64,000 nt of DNA from positions 25,614 through 89,613 of the forward strand of contig CALUOR010000010.1 of the NCBI GenBank assembly GCA_944322285.1, given 5' to 3'. Both the position numbers and the translations under genes were made by a program. The stretch is from an uncultured Bacteroides sp. (GTDB lineage: Bacteria > Bacteroidota > Bacteroidia > Bacteroidales > Bacteroidaceae). This document shows, one piece after another, positions 27,575 through 35,129 of the stretch. Each line of letters begins with the position of its first letter. Position 1 is the stretch's first letter. The notes under the pieces were generated by a model. The model did no database searches. It was not told the DNA's origin and saw only the letters and a program-made list of their open reading frames with translations.

Positions 27575-27728
27575 ATTAAAGTACCTTTGCAGTGCCAATC
27601 TTATATACATCGCCAATGTGCGGAGCCGCATAATTAAAAAGCGCAACAACGCGACAAGGGCATTCGGCCCTCGGTCGTGCGTTGTTGCGCTATTATTGTA
27701 TATAAGATTGGCGTCTCTATACTTTAAT
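27575..27728. repeat. Three-tier nested inverted repeat between the DGR reverse transcriptase and the end operon
   Basis: Outer arms ATTAAAGTA / TACTTTAAT (27575-27583, 27720-27728). Middle arms are a perfect 16 bp, GCCAATCTTATATACA / TGTATATAAGATTGGC (27594-27609, 27697-27712). The inner stem GCGCAACAACGC / GCGTTGTTGCGC (27641-27652, 27679-27690) is capped by AGGGC-ATTCG-GCCCT. A + strand -7 box TACCTTTG (27582-27589) and a GGCC-GGG-GGCC-TTTTT stop signal (27731-27746) bracket it. Confidence 0.85.
27636..27690 (-). terminator. Terminator of the DGR transcript
   Basis: On the minus strand the 12-bp GCGCAACAACGC stem is followed directly by TTTTTAATT, a strong intrinsic terminator 95 bp after the reverse transcriptase stop. 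Confidence 0.75.
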
Positions 27729-27784
27729 ATGGCCGGGGGCCTTTTTATACTCCTTCCCCCGAAAGGATTTCACACTATCCTCTT

Positions 27785-29071
27785 TTACGAGAATACATAC
27801 TTCGTCTTGTTCCCTCCGAACATTTCACGTTTGATGACCGTCTCGAAGGGCAGCTCATTCATCGCCTTAATCTGGTCGAGAATATTCTTCATTTCCTCGG
27901 ACGCGGTGATAAACTTGCCTTTTTGTCCGTCCAGTTCGTATTGGACCACGTAGCGGCCATCGCCCTGTTTGGTCTTGATGTCCGTCTCGAAGTCGATAAT
28001 CGTTACCTTGCAGTTCTGCAAGTTGCCCAAAGGTGTGAGGTTGCCCTCAAACCGCTTCTTCCCGTCAGCGGGCTTGTACGTGACGCCTAAATCTTTGAAA
28101 CTTTTCATATCGGTTAGTTTATAAAATAAATGTCTGCCGTTGCAATGCTTCACCCATCCCCAGAAAGAGGCCAGCACTACGTACCGCCGCTTCCGGCTCT
28201 TGACCTTGTGCAGCCGCCGGGCCACGCGCTTCTTGATATGCTTACGCACCAGCACATAGTCGTGCCGGATGACGTAGCCCAGGAAGTCGATGCCGCGGGC
28301 TTCCACGGGGAAAATCTGCCAGTTCTGCTTGATGGTCAGGTGCAGTCGTCCTTCCACCAGTGTGCGTAACTTGTCGAATGTTTCATGCAGAAACTCCTTG
28401 TCAGGACCGAGGATAACGATGTCGTCGCAATAACGGAAATAATACTTCACTCCCAGTTCGCACTTCATATAATGATCCAGCAGACAGAGGTAGAAGTTGC
28501 CCAACAACTGGCTGGAGTGGTAACCGATGGCCAGTCCAGGACCATAACTACGGATAATGCGCACCAGGGTCTGCATCATCGTCTCGTCCTTGATTTTGCG
28601 GCGGAGGCGTCCGATCAGCACGTCCTGGTCGATGGAGTGATAGAATTTCTTGATGTCGAGTTTTAGGCAATAGCGGGTATTCTGACGGTCTTTTAACGCC
28701 ATTCGGATACGGTTCAAACCGTCGTGGATGCCCCGGTTGGGCAGGCTGGCATACGTGTCGCGTATCAGCATGCCGCCCAAAACTTTCCCCAAGACAGACA
28801 TTATTGCGTGCAGGGCGATACGGTCCTTAAACGGCAGGGACTGGATTTCACGAACCTTGCCGTTTTCCACGACCTCGAACTCGCGGAAACCCGACGGGGC
28901 ATACCGGCCGGAGCGTATTTCTTCGGCCAAATCCGCCAGTATCGCGTCCCGGTTCTTCTTGAACAGGCGAACGGTGCGGGTGCGCTTCTTACCCCGCATG
29001 ACCATCCGGAAAGCCTCCTGCAGGTTGCTTTCGTCCACCACTTGTTCTATCAGATAGCCGTATCGCTTCAT
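27785..29071 (-). CDS. DGR reverse transcriptase with long C-terminal extension
   Basis: 428 residues from the ATG at 29071 (MKRYGYLIEQ); an in-frame ATG at 29215 would run back towards the template repeat. Catalytic Asp139 in KLDIKKFYHSID and YCDD at 214-217 (RYCDDIVIL) give the active site. IGYHSSQ at 182-188 is the IGxxxSQ motif that distinguishes DGR enzymes from group II intron types. PNRGIHDGL is also typical. After the thumb (about residue 290) about 130 residues remain, with a lysine/arginine-rich stretch and a beta-rich tail (CKVTIIDFE...RYVVQYELDG). It copies the template repeat with adenine-specific errors. No Avd-type helper gene is adjacent. Confidence 0.95.
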   Translation of the reverse strand: MKRYGYLIEQVVDESNLQEAFRMVMRGKKRTRTVRLFKKNRDAILADLAEEIRSGRYAPSGFREFEVVENGKVREIQSLPFKDRIALHAIMSVLGKVLGGMLIRDTYASLPNRGIHDGLNRIRMALKDRQNTRYCLKLDIKKFYHSIDQDVLIGRLRRKIKDETMMQTLVRIIRSYGPGLAIGYHSSQLLGNFYLCLLDHYMKCELGVKYYFRYCDDIVILGPDKEFLHETFDKLRTLVEGRLHLTIKQNWQIFPVEARGIDFLGYVIRHDYVLVRKHIKKRVARRLHKVKSRKRRYVVLASFWGWVKHCNGRHLFYKLTDMKSFKDLGVTYKPADGKKRFEGNLTPLGNLQNCKVTIIDFETDIKTKQGDGRYVVQYELDGQKGKFITASEEMKNILDQIKAMNELPFETVIKREMFGGNKTKYVFS

Positions 29072-29241
29072 CTTTATAATCGCTTTCAGAAGTCTATATG
29101 CTTCGAGTTCCGGAGAACCTACCACATAACACAACCCAAATCTGTCTTTTGCCAAGGGGCAAGGCTCATCTTCCTGCGGTTTGGCATGGGGACACGTCCC
29201 CGCCAAGAGCCACATAAATATCTATTCTTCCTTCTGAATAT

Positions 29242-29351
29242 GAGACGCGAACCGTAGTTCGAATTCGTGTTCGACGCATCGTTATTCGCATTCGCATACG
29301 CCACGCCGCCATTCGTATTCGAGTCGTTATAGGAGCGCGCCAAAACAAGGG
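29242..29351 (-). repeat. DGR template repeat (TR)
   Basis: 110 bp matching the variable repeat at 29593-29702 with a constant offset of 351. Read on the minus strand it is rich in AAC/AAT codons (would encode SYNDSNTNGGVAYANAN...). All 11 mismatches to VR fall on the 25 adenines of this strand; the other 85 bases are identical. It lies between the fibre gene and the reverse transcriptase, upstream of the latter. Confidence 0.98.
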
Positions 29352-29488
29352 CCGGGAAGATTCCGCCTGTATCCTGACATAGGTCAATTCTTACATTTTA
29401 TATTCGTTTAGTTACACAGCCTGCAAAATTAAGCGCGGGCGCAACCGGTCGTTCGGCAAAATGTATGTTTTATAACATACGACCCTCA

Positions 29489-29520
29489 AAAATTAAAAAT
29501 TTCGACCGGCTTACGCCGGA
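29489..29520 (-). terminator. Terminator after the tail-fibre gene
   Basis: Minus strand CCGGC-GTAA-GCCGG followed by TCGAAATTTTTAATTTTT. It would separate the structural transcript from TR and reverse transcriptase, or allow partial read-through. Confidence 0.65.
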
Positions 29521-29526
29521 ATTGTA

Positions 29527-29549
29527 TCAAAGCACTTGCAGTGCTTTGA
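29527..29549. other. Perfect hairpin just downstream of the variable repeat
   Basis: TCAAAGCACT-TGC-AGTGCTTTGA, a 10-bp stem with 3-nt loop, overlapping the fibre stop codon and 43 bp past the end of VR. DGR target genes such as that of phage BPP-1 need a DNA hairpin/cruciform at this position for retrohoming. Confidence 0.7.
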
Positions 29550-31635
29550 ACGCGCTGACGCTTTGCGCTTTTTCGATCACGCCCCTGAAAGCGAGACGCG
29601 AACCGTAGTACGAATACGTGCTCGACGCATCGTGATACGCACTCGCAGACGCCACGCCGCCATACGTAGACGAGTCGCTATAGGAGCGCGCCAAAACAAG
29701 GGGACCGCCCGAAGTTTGCCAATAATAGTCGGAATAGTGCGTGGTTTCACTACCGCCTACTTGGGTCGGAACCATGTCGAAAAACGGACCATTTTCGGCG
29801 GCGACATGGGTTATCCAACCATCTTCTGTGCCGGCGTTTACTTGGCGAGTGCCACCCTCCGGGTCGGTAATCGTCCAGACGCGGTTATTGATTTCAACGC
29901 CTTTCACCCATTCGTAGATACCTCCAAATACACCTTCCAAACCCAAGCCGCAAGCGTACTTGCTGGTTTCATTTTGCGTGTCTGCATTTCCAGTAGAATT
30001 ACTGGTTCCGGTCGTGGTAGCAGATGAACCACTAACTGCACCGCCTGCACCCAACACAGCCTGCAAATTACGGTTGCCATACTTGGCATACAGCATGAAG
30101 GCAATCACACAGTGCTGCTGGAAGTCAATGCGCTGGTAGCCTTGACCACGCGCGGAGGCATAGCCGTCAAAATCATTGGATGACTTGCTGACAGTCGGAT
30201 GCACCCCGCTTCGGCTGTAAAGTTTGTTCCCCGTCATATAGGCTTTATAAGCACCGACCAGCGAGCGGGGTACATGTTTGAACGTGCCGTCCACGTTGTA
30301 TTCGGCGAAGCGGTAGCGGAACTTGTTGCTGTCCACGGATTCCCATTTGTAGTAGAACTCCGGGAAGTCCACCATGACGTCGCCCTCGGTGCCATCCAAC
30401 TTGGCGGTGGTACCATCCTCGTACTGGTTGCTGTTGTCGTTCTTTAGGTAAGCGATGGTCACTTTTCCTTCGGCGGTTTTCTTGCATAGGCAGCGGCGGA
30501 ACTTCGACAGGATGGTAGCAATGACACCGCTGTTAATGTCGCCGGTGATGTTTTCCGGGTCGCTCTTGGATTTGTCGAACACTATCGATGCATCAACAAT
30601 CTTTTCGTATTCGAAGGACACACTGCGGCTGGCTGAATTGGCAGTAAATGATTGGTCGGCTGGCTTCAGGTAACCTGCAAAGGCATCCACAGACACCGTG
30701 TATCCGGTGCCGGACGGCACCTTGATGATGACTTGTGTGCCCGTCCCGCTGCCAATGGTTGCGCCGCCGCTGGTTTTCTTGACGGTCACGGTGCGGCCGG
30801 AGCAGTCCGCATCATCGTCGGTGCTCACGTTGACAGTCACTTTCTCGCAGGAATACACCAGATTGATTTCGCGCTCGTTACCCCCGACAGCCGTGTAGGT
30901 CTGCGCTTCGGGCGAGGAATACCCGTCTGCGGCTTCGGGGGTCACCACGTATTCCACAGACATAGGCAGCTTCACTTCCAAAGCTTCGCCGTTCCACACC
31001 AGTTCCTGCGACTGGTCGGCATAACTGACGGTTACTTTCTTACCAATCAGATCCGTGTCACCCACGCCCTGGTTGCTGGACAGGGTGATAATAGCCTTCT
31101 CCTGGAAGGCGGAGGCACCGCCGCTTCCGGCCACGCGCCAGTCGGCCTTGTTTTCTTCAGTAATGTCATAGAGCTGGTAGAATACCCAGTCGGCTTCGTC
31201 CTCCTCGTAGACGCGGCACTGTTGGCCGATGGCAAACGGACGGAGCTCTTCGCTATCCTCCGGGGTATAAGTCAGCGTGTCCTCGGTCGGGGTCGCTTCC
31301 AAGGTCGGGGTCTCGGCATACTTCCCGGACAAGGAACTGGCAATGCCGGTCACTTGCTCCACCACGTCCTCCAACGTGCCGAGGGTGGCATAAAATTCTT
31401 CTTCCGTCCCTTCATAACCGCCCATTTGCGCGGCTTGCCAGGCGGACAGCCCGTAAGCGGGCAGGTCATCGTAACAGTGCTGCCCGTCGGACAGTTTGGT
31501 GATGATTTTCCCGTCCGTCCTGCGCTCGAACAGCCAGACGTTTTCCGGGATGACGGTCTTGTCGGCGGCCCATTGCGCCGTACTCTTCACGATTTGTTGG
31601 TACACGTATGCACCGGTTGTCGATGTCTCGCTCAT
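29527..31635 (-). CDS. Tail fibre / receptor-binding protein, DGR target
   Basis: 702 residues. The N-terminal 150 are a fibre attachment region shared in style with the gene before it. About 170-345 holds repeated Ig-like beta modules (KVTVSYADQSQELVWNG, KVTVNVSTDDDADCSG). The C-terminal 250 residues look like a C-type-lectin/FGE fold (GYQRIDFQQHCVIAFML, GLEGVFGGIYEWVKGVEI, GGPLVLARSYSD...YYGSRLAFRG). VR covers residues about 645-681, leaving a constant 21-residue tail. It would sit at the baseplate and choose the host receptor, with diversity generated at surface loops. Confidence 0.95.
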   Translation of the reverse strand: MSETSTTGAYVYQQIVKSTAQWAADKTVIPENVWLFERRTDGKIITKLSDGQHCYDDLPAYGLSAWQAAQMGGYEGTEEEFYATLGTLEDVVEQVTGIASSLSGKYAETPTLEATPTEDTLTYTPEDSEELRPFAIGQQCRVYEEDEADWVFYQLYDITEENKADWRVAGSGGASAFQEKAIITLSSNQGVGDTDLIGKKVTVSYADQSQELVWNGEALEVKLPMSVEYVVTPEAADGYSSPEAQTYTAVGGNEREINLVYSCEKVTVNVSTDDDADCSGRTVTVKKTSGGATIGSGTGTQVIIKVPSGTGYTVSVDAFAGYLKPADQSFTANSASRSVSFEYEKIVDASIVFDKSKSDPENITGDINSGVIATILSKFRRCLCKKTAEGKVTIAYLKNDNSNQYEDGTTAKLDGTEGDVMVDFPEFYYKWESVDSNKFRYRFAEYNVDGTFKHVPRSLVGAYKAYMTGNKLYSRSGVHPTVSKSSNDFDGYASARGQGYQRIDFQQHCVIAFMLYAKYGNRNLQAVLGAGGAVSGSSATTTGTSNSTGNADTQNETSKYACGLGLEGVFGGIYEWVKGVEINNRVWTITDPEGGTRQVNAGTEDGWITHVAAENGPFFDMVPTQVGGSETTHYSDYYWQTSGGPLVLARSYSDSSTYGGVASASAYHDASSTYSYYGSRLAFRGVIEKAQSVSAFKALQVL
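29593..29702 (-). repeat. DGR variable repeat (VR) in the fibre gene
   Basis: 110 bp. Relative to TR, substitutions are at 29610, 29616, 29621, 29634, 29637, 29642, 29648, 29664, 29669, 29670 and 29678, all opposite TR adenines. They change Asn codons mainly to Ser, Tyr and His. Adenine-only divergence shows that mutagenic retrohoming has happened in this lineage. Confidence 0.98.
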
Positions 31636-32414
31636 TGTAAATATCCCTCCTTAATTATGATGGTTGCTTTTGAAAAATCGGTTTGCCCGGTCAGGTAGAC
31701 CGCACCGCCATAGTTTCCGCCGCCCCCTGACCCTTCGCCGGTACGCTTCCACACGGCCGCGCCTTCCGTGTTGTCGTGGCACTTCCAGAAGGTCTTGTTG
31801 CCGTATTCGTCCACTGTCCACACCTCCACGCCGATGCCGTAGCCGCCATCGTCCACGGTGGGGATATGGTCCAGGTAGGACGGCATCTTCTCTTCCAGTG
31901 CGGTGATGCGCTTGCCGGCCTCCGTATCCGCTTTTTGAAGCAGGGTAATGGCGTCGTTCAGGCTTTTGTCGGTATTCTTCAGTTCGCTCAGTTTCTTCAG
32001 GATGTCCGCCAGCCAGGTGGCTTGCAGTTTGTCGAAGAAAGTTTCCGCCCCGTCCTCGGTGATTTCGATGTAGCCGCCGGATTCGGGCTGCGCCTGTACG
32101 GCCTTGGCATAGGATTTGACGGCGATGTCGCGCACCACGTCATCGGCATATTCGCGCTGGAAATGCTCTTCGGCTTTGACCAGGTAGACGGGAAAGACTT
32201 CCACTGTCTTGATGGCGGCCAGGGGAAGCACCATGCCGTCGATGCTGACCAGCCCGGCGGAGATGCCGTCGTCCGTCACTTGGCAGCCGCAGATGATACA
32301 GTCGCCGTATTGGGAAAAGAATTTGTCCGCCACGCTGAGACCTTCGCTCTGCAGTTCCAGCAGGTCGTTGCCGGACCATTTGCGGACACCGGGGTATTGC
32401 ACATGTCTTTTCAT
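31632..32414 (-). CDS. Tail fibre-associated protein
   Basis: 260 residues. N-terminal KRHVQYPGVRKWSGNDLLELQSE, a helical middle (ILKKLSELKNTDKSLNDAI...RITALEEKMP) and a C-terminal segment with a VEVWTVDEYGNKTFWKCHDNT domain and a glycine-rich linker. Between the gp48-like baseplate gene and the diversified fibre, with 4-nt overlaps to both (ATGA type), so it may be the connector carrying the fibre. No confident family. Confidence 0.75.
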   Translation of the reverse strand: MKRHVQYPGVRKWSGNDLLELQSEGLSVADKFFSQYGDCIICGCQVTDDGISAGLVSIDGMVLPLAAIKTVEVFPVYLVKAEEHFQREYADDVVRDIAVKSYAKAVQAQPESGGYIEITEDGAETFFDKLQATWLADILKKLSELKNTDKSLNDAITLLQKADTEAGKRITALEEKMPSYLDHIPTVDDGGYGIGVEVWTVDEYGNKTFWKCHDNTEGAAVWKRTGEGSGGGGNYGGAVYLTGQTDFSKATIIIKEGYLQ

Positions 32415-32869
32415 TGTTTCGTCACTATTTTATAAGTTCGGTCTGCAATCTTGTATCGTTCTATCTCGGCACGCACCAGGTTCAGGTCCACACCTTGCGG
32501 CACGTAGACAATGAAGTCCACGTCGTCGAAGCTGTGCCCGCCCTCGCCTTCCAGCGCGATTTCCGGCATGGGATCGTCGAACAGCACCCAGTGTGCCGGC
32601 TCGCTGTTCAGCCCGATGTCCAGGAACTGGTCATCGTAGCTCTTGATGAGGATGCCGCCACCGAAGGTCTTGTTTAGGTGGCCTTGCAGGGACTTGTGTT
32701 GACTGGTGACGTGCACCTTGTAGCGGTAGTAGTCGCGCCACGCAGCGAAGGACGTCCACAGTCCATCCAAGTCCACCAACGCCTGGAGCCAGGCCAGGCG
32801 GACGGGTTGGCGGCGGTGTGGAGCGACATACTGCCGGATGAGTTCTTTGAAATCCAAGATAATGTTCAT
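32411..32869 (-). CDS. Baseplate/tail protein (Mu gp48 position)
   Basis: 152 residues. Lies directly after the J-like gene as gp48 does after gp47 in Mu. HWVLFDDPMPEIA and IVYVPQGVDLNLVRAEIERYKIADRTYKIV are readable features. The sequence does not show the usual gpI motifs, so the call rests on order and size. Confidence 0.7.
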   Translation of the reverse strand: MNIILDFKELIRQYVAPHRRQPVRLAWLQALVDLDGLWTSFAAWRDYYRYKVHVTSQHKSLQGHLNKTFGGGILIKSYDDQFLDIGLNSEPAHWVLFDDPMPEIALEGEGGHSFDDVDFIVYVPQGVDLNLVRAEIERYKIADRTYKIVTKQ

Positions 32870-32872
32870 GGC

Positions 32873-33673
32873 TTATATGTCGTTAATGGAGACCATCTCC
32901 AGTTCACTGTCCTCGGTGTAGTTGAAGTATCCGGCATGGAGGGTGGCCATCGTGTCGATGGCGATGAAGTCATCATCCTCCGTGCCTTTCCGCGAGAGGG
33001 ACACCAGCTTAGCGGTGACCACGCCCGAAACGGCCGTGACCGCTTCCAGCAACTTGTGCGAGTAAATGACACCGCCGAACTTCTGCGAGGTCTTGAATGC
33101 CTCCAGCGAGGTCAGCACGGCTTCCTGCACCGTGGCCACGGGATTGGCGGGGTTGTAGTAGACCTTGATGTCATACTTCACCAGGTCGGCGTCGGTCGAA
33201 ATGACCTGCGACTTGGTGCCCGCGAACTTGATGGCGTCCACGTAGTTCTTGAAGTTGAGTAGCTGGTTGCTGGTCAGCGGGACAATCTGCCCATCCTCGT
33301 CCTGCGTGGCGACGCGGAAGAAGATGGTGTTGTCCTCCGCCACGTTCACCGAGGCAATCTTCACCACGCGGGCGGCTTCATCGTCCCGCTCGTATTCCAG
33401 CAGGCCGGTGGTCTCGTTGAACACCAGTTCGTGCCCCATCTGGAATTCGTAGCACTTGTCGTTGTACCAGGTGACGGTGCCCGCCACCTCCTTTTCCGCG
33501 TCCGCGTCCATCTCCGCCTTAAACGTGTCCAGCACGATTTCAAAGAGGTAGATGCAATAGGCCACGGCGTGCACCCACAACCGCCACTCTGCGGCGGCCG
33601 ATGTGGAGAGGGAGAATGTGGTCTGCAGCCTCTCCGTGATGCCGGTTTCTATCTGCTGTATTGTTCTTGCCAT
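32873..33673 (-). CDS. Baseplate J-like protein
   Basis: 266 residues, shorter than Mu gp47 (about 360). RTIQQIETGITERLQTTF at the N-terminus, the wedge-like core with VKIASVNVAEDNTIFF, NYVDAIKFAGTKSQVIS and a C-terminal VYYNPA...VTAKLVSLSRKGTED segment fit the gpJ-like baseplate wedge family. Overlaps the preceding LysM-like gene by 25 nt. Confidence 0.82.
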   Translation of the reverse strand: MARTIQQIETGITERLQTTFSLSTSAAAEWRLWVHAVAYCIYLFEIVLDTFKAEMDADAEKEVAGTVTWYNDKCYEFQMGHELVFNETTGLLEYERDDEAARVVKIASVNVAEDNTIFFRVATQDEDGQIVPLTSNQLLNFKNYVDAIKFAGTKSQVISTDADLVKYDIKVYYNPANPVATVQEAVLTSLEAFKTSQKFGGVIYSHKLLEAVTAVSGVVTAKLVSLSRKGTEDDDFIAIDTMATLHAGYFNYTEDSELEMVSINDI

Positions 33674-33951
33674 TTCGCTTCCATATAAGTGGTTATGTCT
33701 GTTTCTATCTTCTTCACCACGGTCTTCTTCATCAAGCGGCTTTCATCGTCAATCCGGACGGCCAGCCCGACTTTCAGCTTGATGTCCGGGTAGAAGGGTC
33801 CCAGTTCGCGCCCGGCGGCCACCACGGCGGACGGCTCGTTGCAGAGGCCGGGATTACCCGCCACGATTTCGCCGATGGCTTCTGCGGTGCCGTAGTATTG
33901 CAGGGCGATGTCCAGCAGGAGTTGTTCGTCCTTGACTTCAATCGTTTTCAT
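33649..33951 (-). CDS. Small tail/baseplate protein, LysM-like
   Basis: 100 residues. KTIEVKDEQLLLDIALQYYGTAEAIGEIVAGNPGL (in parts: LLLDIALQYYGTAEAI) has the spacing of a LysM-like tail protein; the rest (GLAVRIDDES) fits. Position between gp46-like and J-like genes. Confidence 0.7.
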   Translation of the reverse strand: MKTIEVKDEQLLLDIALQYYGTAEAIGEIVAGNPGLCNEPSAVVAAGRELGPFYPDIKLKVGLAVRIDDESRLMKKTVVKKIETDITTYMEAKWQEQYSR

Positions 33952-34237
33952 AGCTTGCCTCCACGTCCAGGTCGTTGGTCTGTTGGTTGAACGCCACCCG
34001 CTTCACCTTCATGCCGTCAGTGGTGAACTCTTTGCGGGTGGCGCGCAGCAGGGCTTCGGGGTCGTTATCCTGCAGGTAGTCCACCGCGCCGACGCCCGCT
34101 TCCGGTTTCTGGCGGATGTGCCCCTTGCCGGAGAGGAGCAGGTCGCGCTGGTGCTGGTAGGTGCTTTCCGTCACGAGCAGGTCGCCCGTTGCCAGGTCCA
34201 GGTCGCCGTTGGCTTGCTGTTGGTAGTCCTTCATCAT
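33938..34237 (-). CDS. Baseplate wedge protein, gp46/GpW-gp25-like
   Basis: 99 residues. Core QANGDLDLATGDLLVTEST followed by HIRQKPEAGVGAVDYL and LLRATRKEFTTDGMKVKRV resembles the small gp25-like wedge proteins. Order (spike, then this, then J) matches Mu. It overlaps the next gene by 14 nt. Confidence 0.78.
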   Translation of the reverse strand: MMKDYQQQANGDLDLATGDLLVTESTYQHQRDLLLSGKGHIRQKPEAGVGAVDYLQDNDPEALLRATRKEFTTDGMKVKRVAFNQQTNDLDVEASYEND

Positions 34238-34255
34238 TGCCTCTTTCCTTTGTTG

Positions 34256-34477
34256 TTAAGATATGGTATAGTTGAATGTGCCGGTCACTGCCCCCATGGG
34301 CGAGGTCAGTCCGGCACTGTAGGTGATCTGCATACTCTTGATGGCGTTGATGACCGCGTCCGCAATCTTGTCCGCCACCTTGTCCACGGCTCCCTCGCGG
34401 TCGTCGTCCTGTTGGTCGATGACCTGCATAAAGGCTGCCTTCACTTCGTCCTTGATGGTTGCTTTTACTAACGGCAT
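34256..34477 (-). CDS. Small baseplate-region protein of unknown function
   Basis: 73 residues. Helical, with KDEVKAAFMQVIDQQDDDREGAVDK (read in parts) and a beta-like end SPMGAVTGTFNYTIS. Tightly packed between spike and wedge genes. No family recognised. Confidence 0.65.
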   Translation of the reverse strand: MPLVKATIKDEVKAAFMQVIDQQDDDREGAVDKVADKIADAVINAIKSMQITYSAGLTSPMGAVTGTFNYTIS

Positions 34478-34481
34478 AATC

Positions 34482-35129
34482 CTATCCCTCCATATAGTTT
34501 GGTAAATCTGCTTTGATTTGCTGGAATGTCGCCATATTGATGGGCACGCCGGACGGCCCGACAGCGGTCGGCACGGTCAGGGCGCAGATACCGTCCAGCA
34601 TTTGTTCCAATGTTTTCTTCAGCCCGGAACCGCCACGGGTGATGGTCACGCCGGAGGTTGAAGCCTTGACGGTGGTGCTGCCCGCCGTGACGGTCAGCGC
34701 GTCCGCCTCGTGCAGGACTTTCACATCGCTGTTCGTGACTTCCAGCTTTTCCGCATCCACGTGAACGGTGATATTCTCGCCCTTCTTCGCGTCGAGCTTG
34801 TCCGTGTCGATGACCACCTCCCAGTCGTTGTCGGTGAAATACACCTTGTCGATTTCGGTGAACATGCACACGAACAGTTCGTTGCTCTTCCCGATGCGGC
34901 ACGCCAGGACGGTGCTCTGCAGTTTCGGGATGAATGCAAAACCTTGCAGTTCCGCGTTGACCAGCCCCCGGAGGCGCACGTCGTAGTAGTCCACTTGATC
35001 GTCTCGCCGGACGGTGCAGGTGAATTCCTCTTCGTTGACCTCGGTGACCACGGCCGGGAACACCGTGTCCCCGTCGCCGCCGATGCAGCCGCGCAGCTTG
35101 CGCCGCAATTCTTCCATTTCCTTGCTCAT
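34482..35129 (-). CDS. Baseplate spike (gpV / Mu gp45-like)
   Basis: 215 residues. An N-terminal OB-like domain (FPAVVTEVNEEEFTCTVRR) is followed by a repetitive beta-helix stretch (KGENITVHVDAEKLEVTNSD, TVTAGSTTVKASTSGVTIT). A C-terminal GGSGLKKTLEQMLDGICAL segment closes it. This is the usual layout of the membrane-piercing spike of contractile tails. Overlaps the hub gene by 4 nt. Confidence 0.82.
   Translation of the reverse strand: MSKEMEELRRKLRGCIGGDGDTVFPAVVTEVNEEEFTCTVRRDDQVDYYDVRLRGLVNAELQGFAFIPKLQSTVLACRIGKSNELFVCMFTEIDKVYFTDNDWEVVIDTDKLDAKKGENITVHVDAEKLEVTNSDVKVLHEADALTVTAGSTTVKASTSGVTITRGGSGLKKTLEQMLDGICALTVPTAVGPSGVPINMATFQQIKADLPNYMEG

Larger units (their letters stand above)
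29072..29526. other. DGR non-coding interval
   Basis: Holds the template repeat (29242-29351), the terminator of the structural operon (29489-29520) and a palindrome TATGTT-TTAT-AACATA at 29465-29480. Only ORF fragments that mirror the fibre C-terminus occur here. Confidence 0.8.

Noticed and set aside
29119-29387. Small genes overlapping the DGR template repeat
   Set aside because: Their peptides are the template copy of the fibre C-terminus (NTNGG...NYGSRL); TR is a non-coding RNA template.
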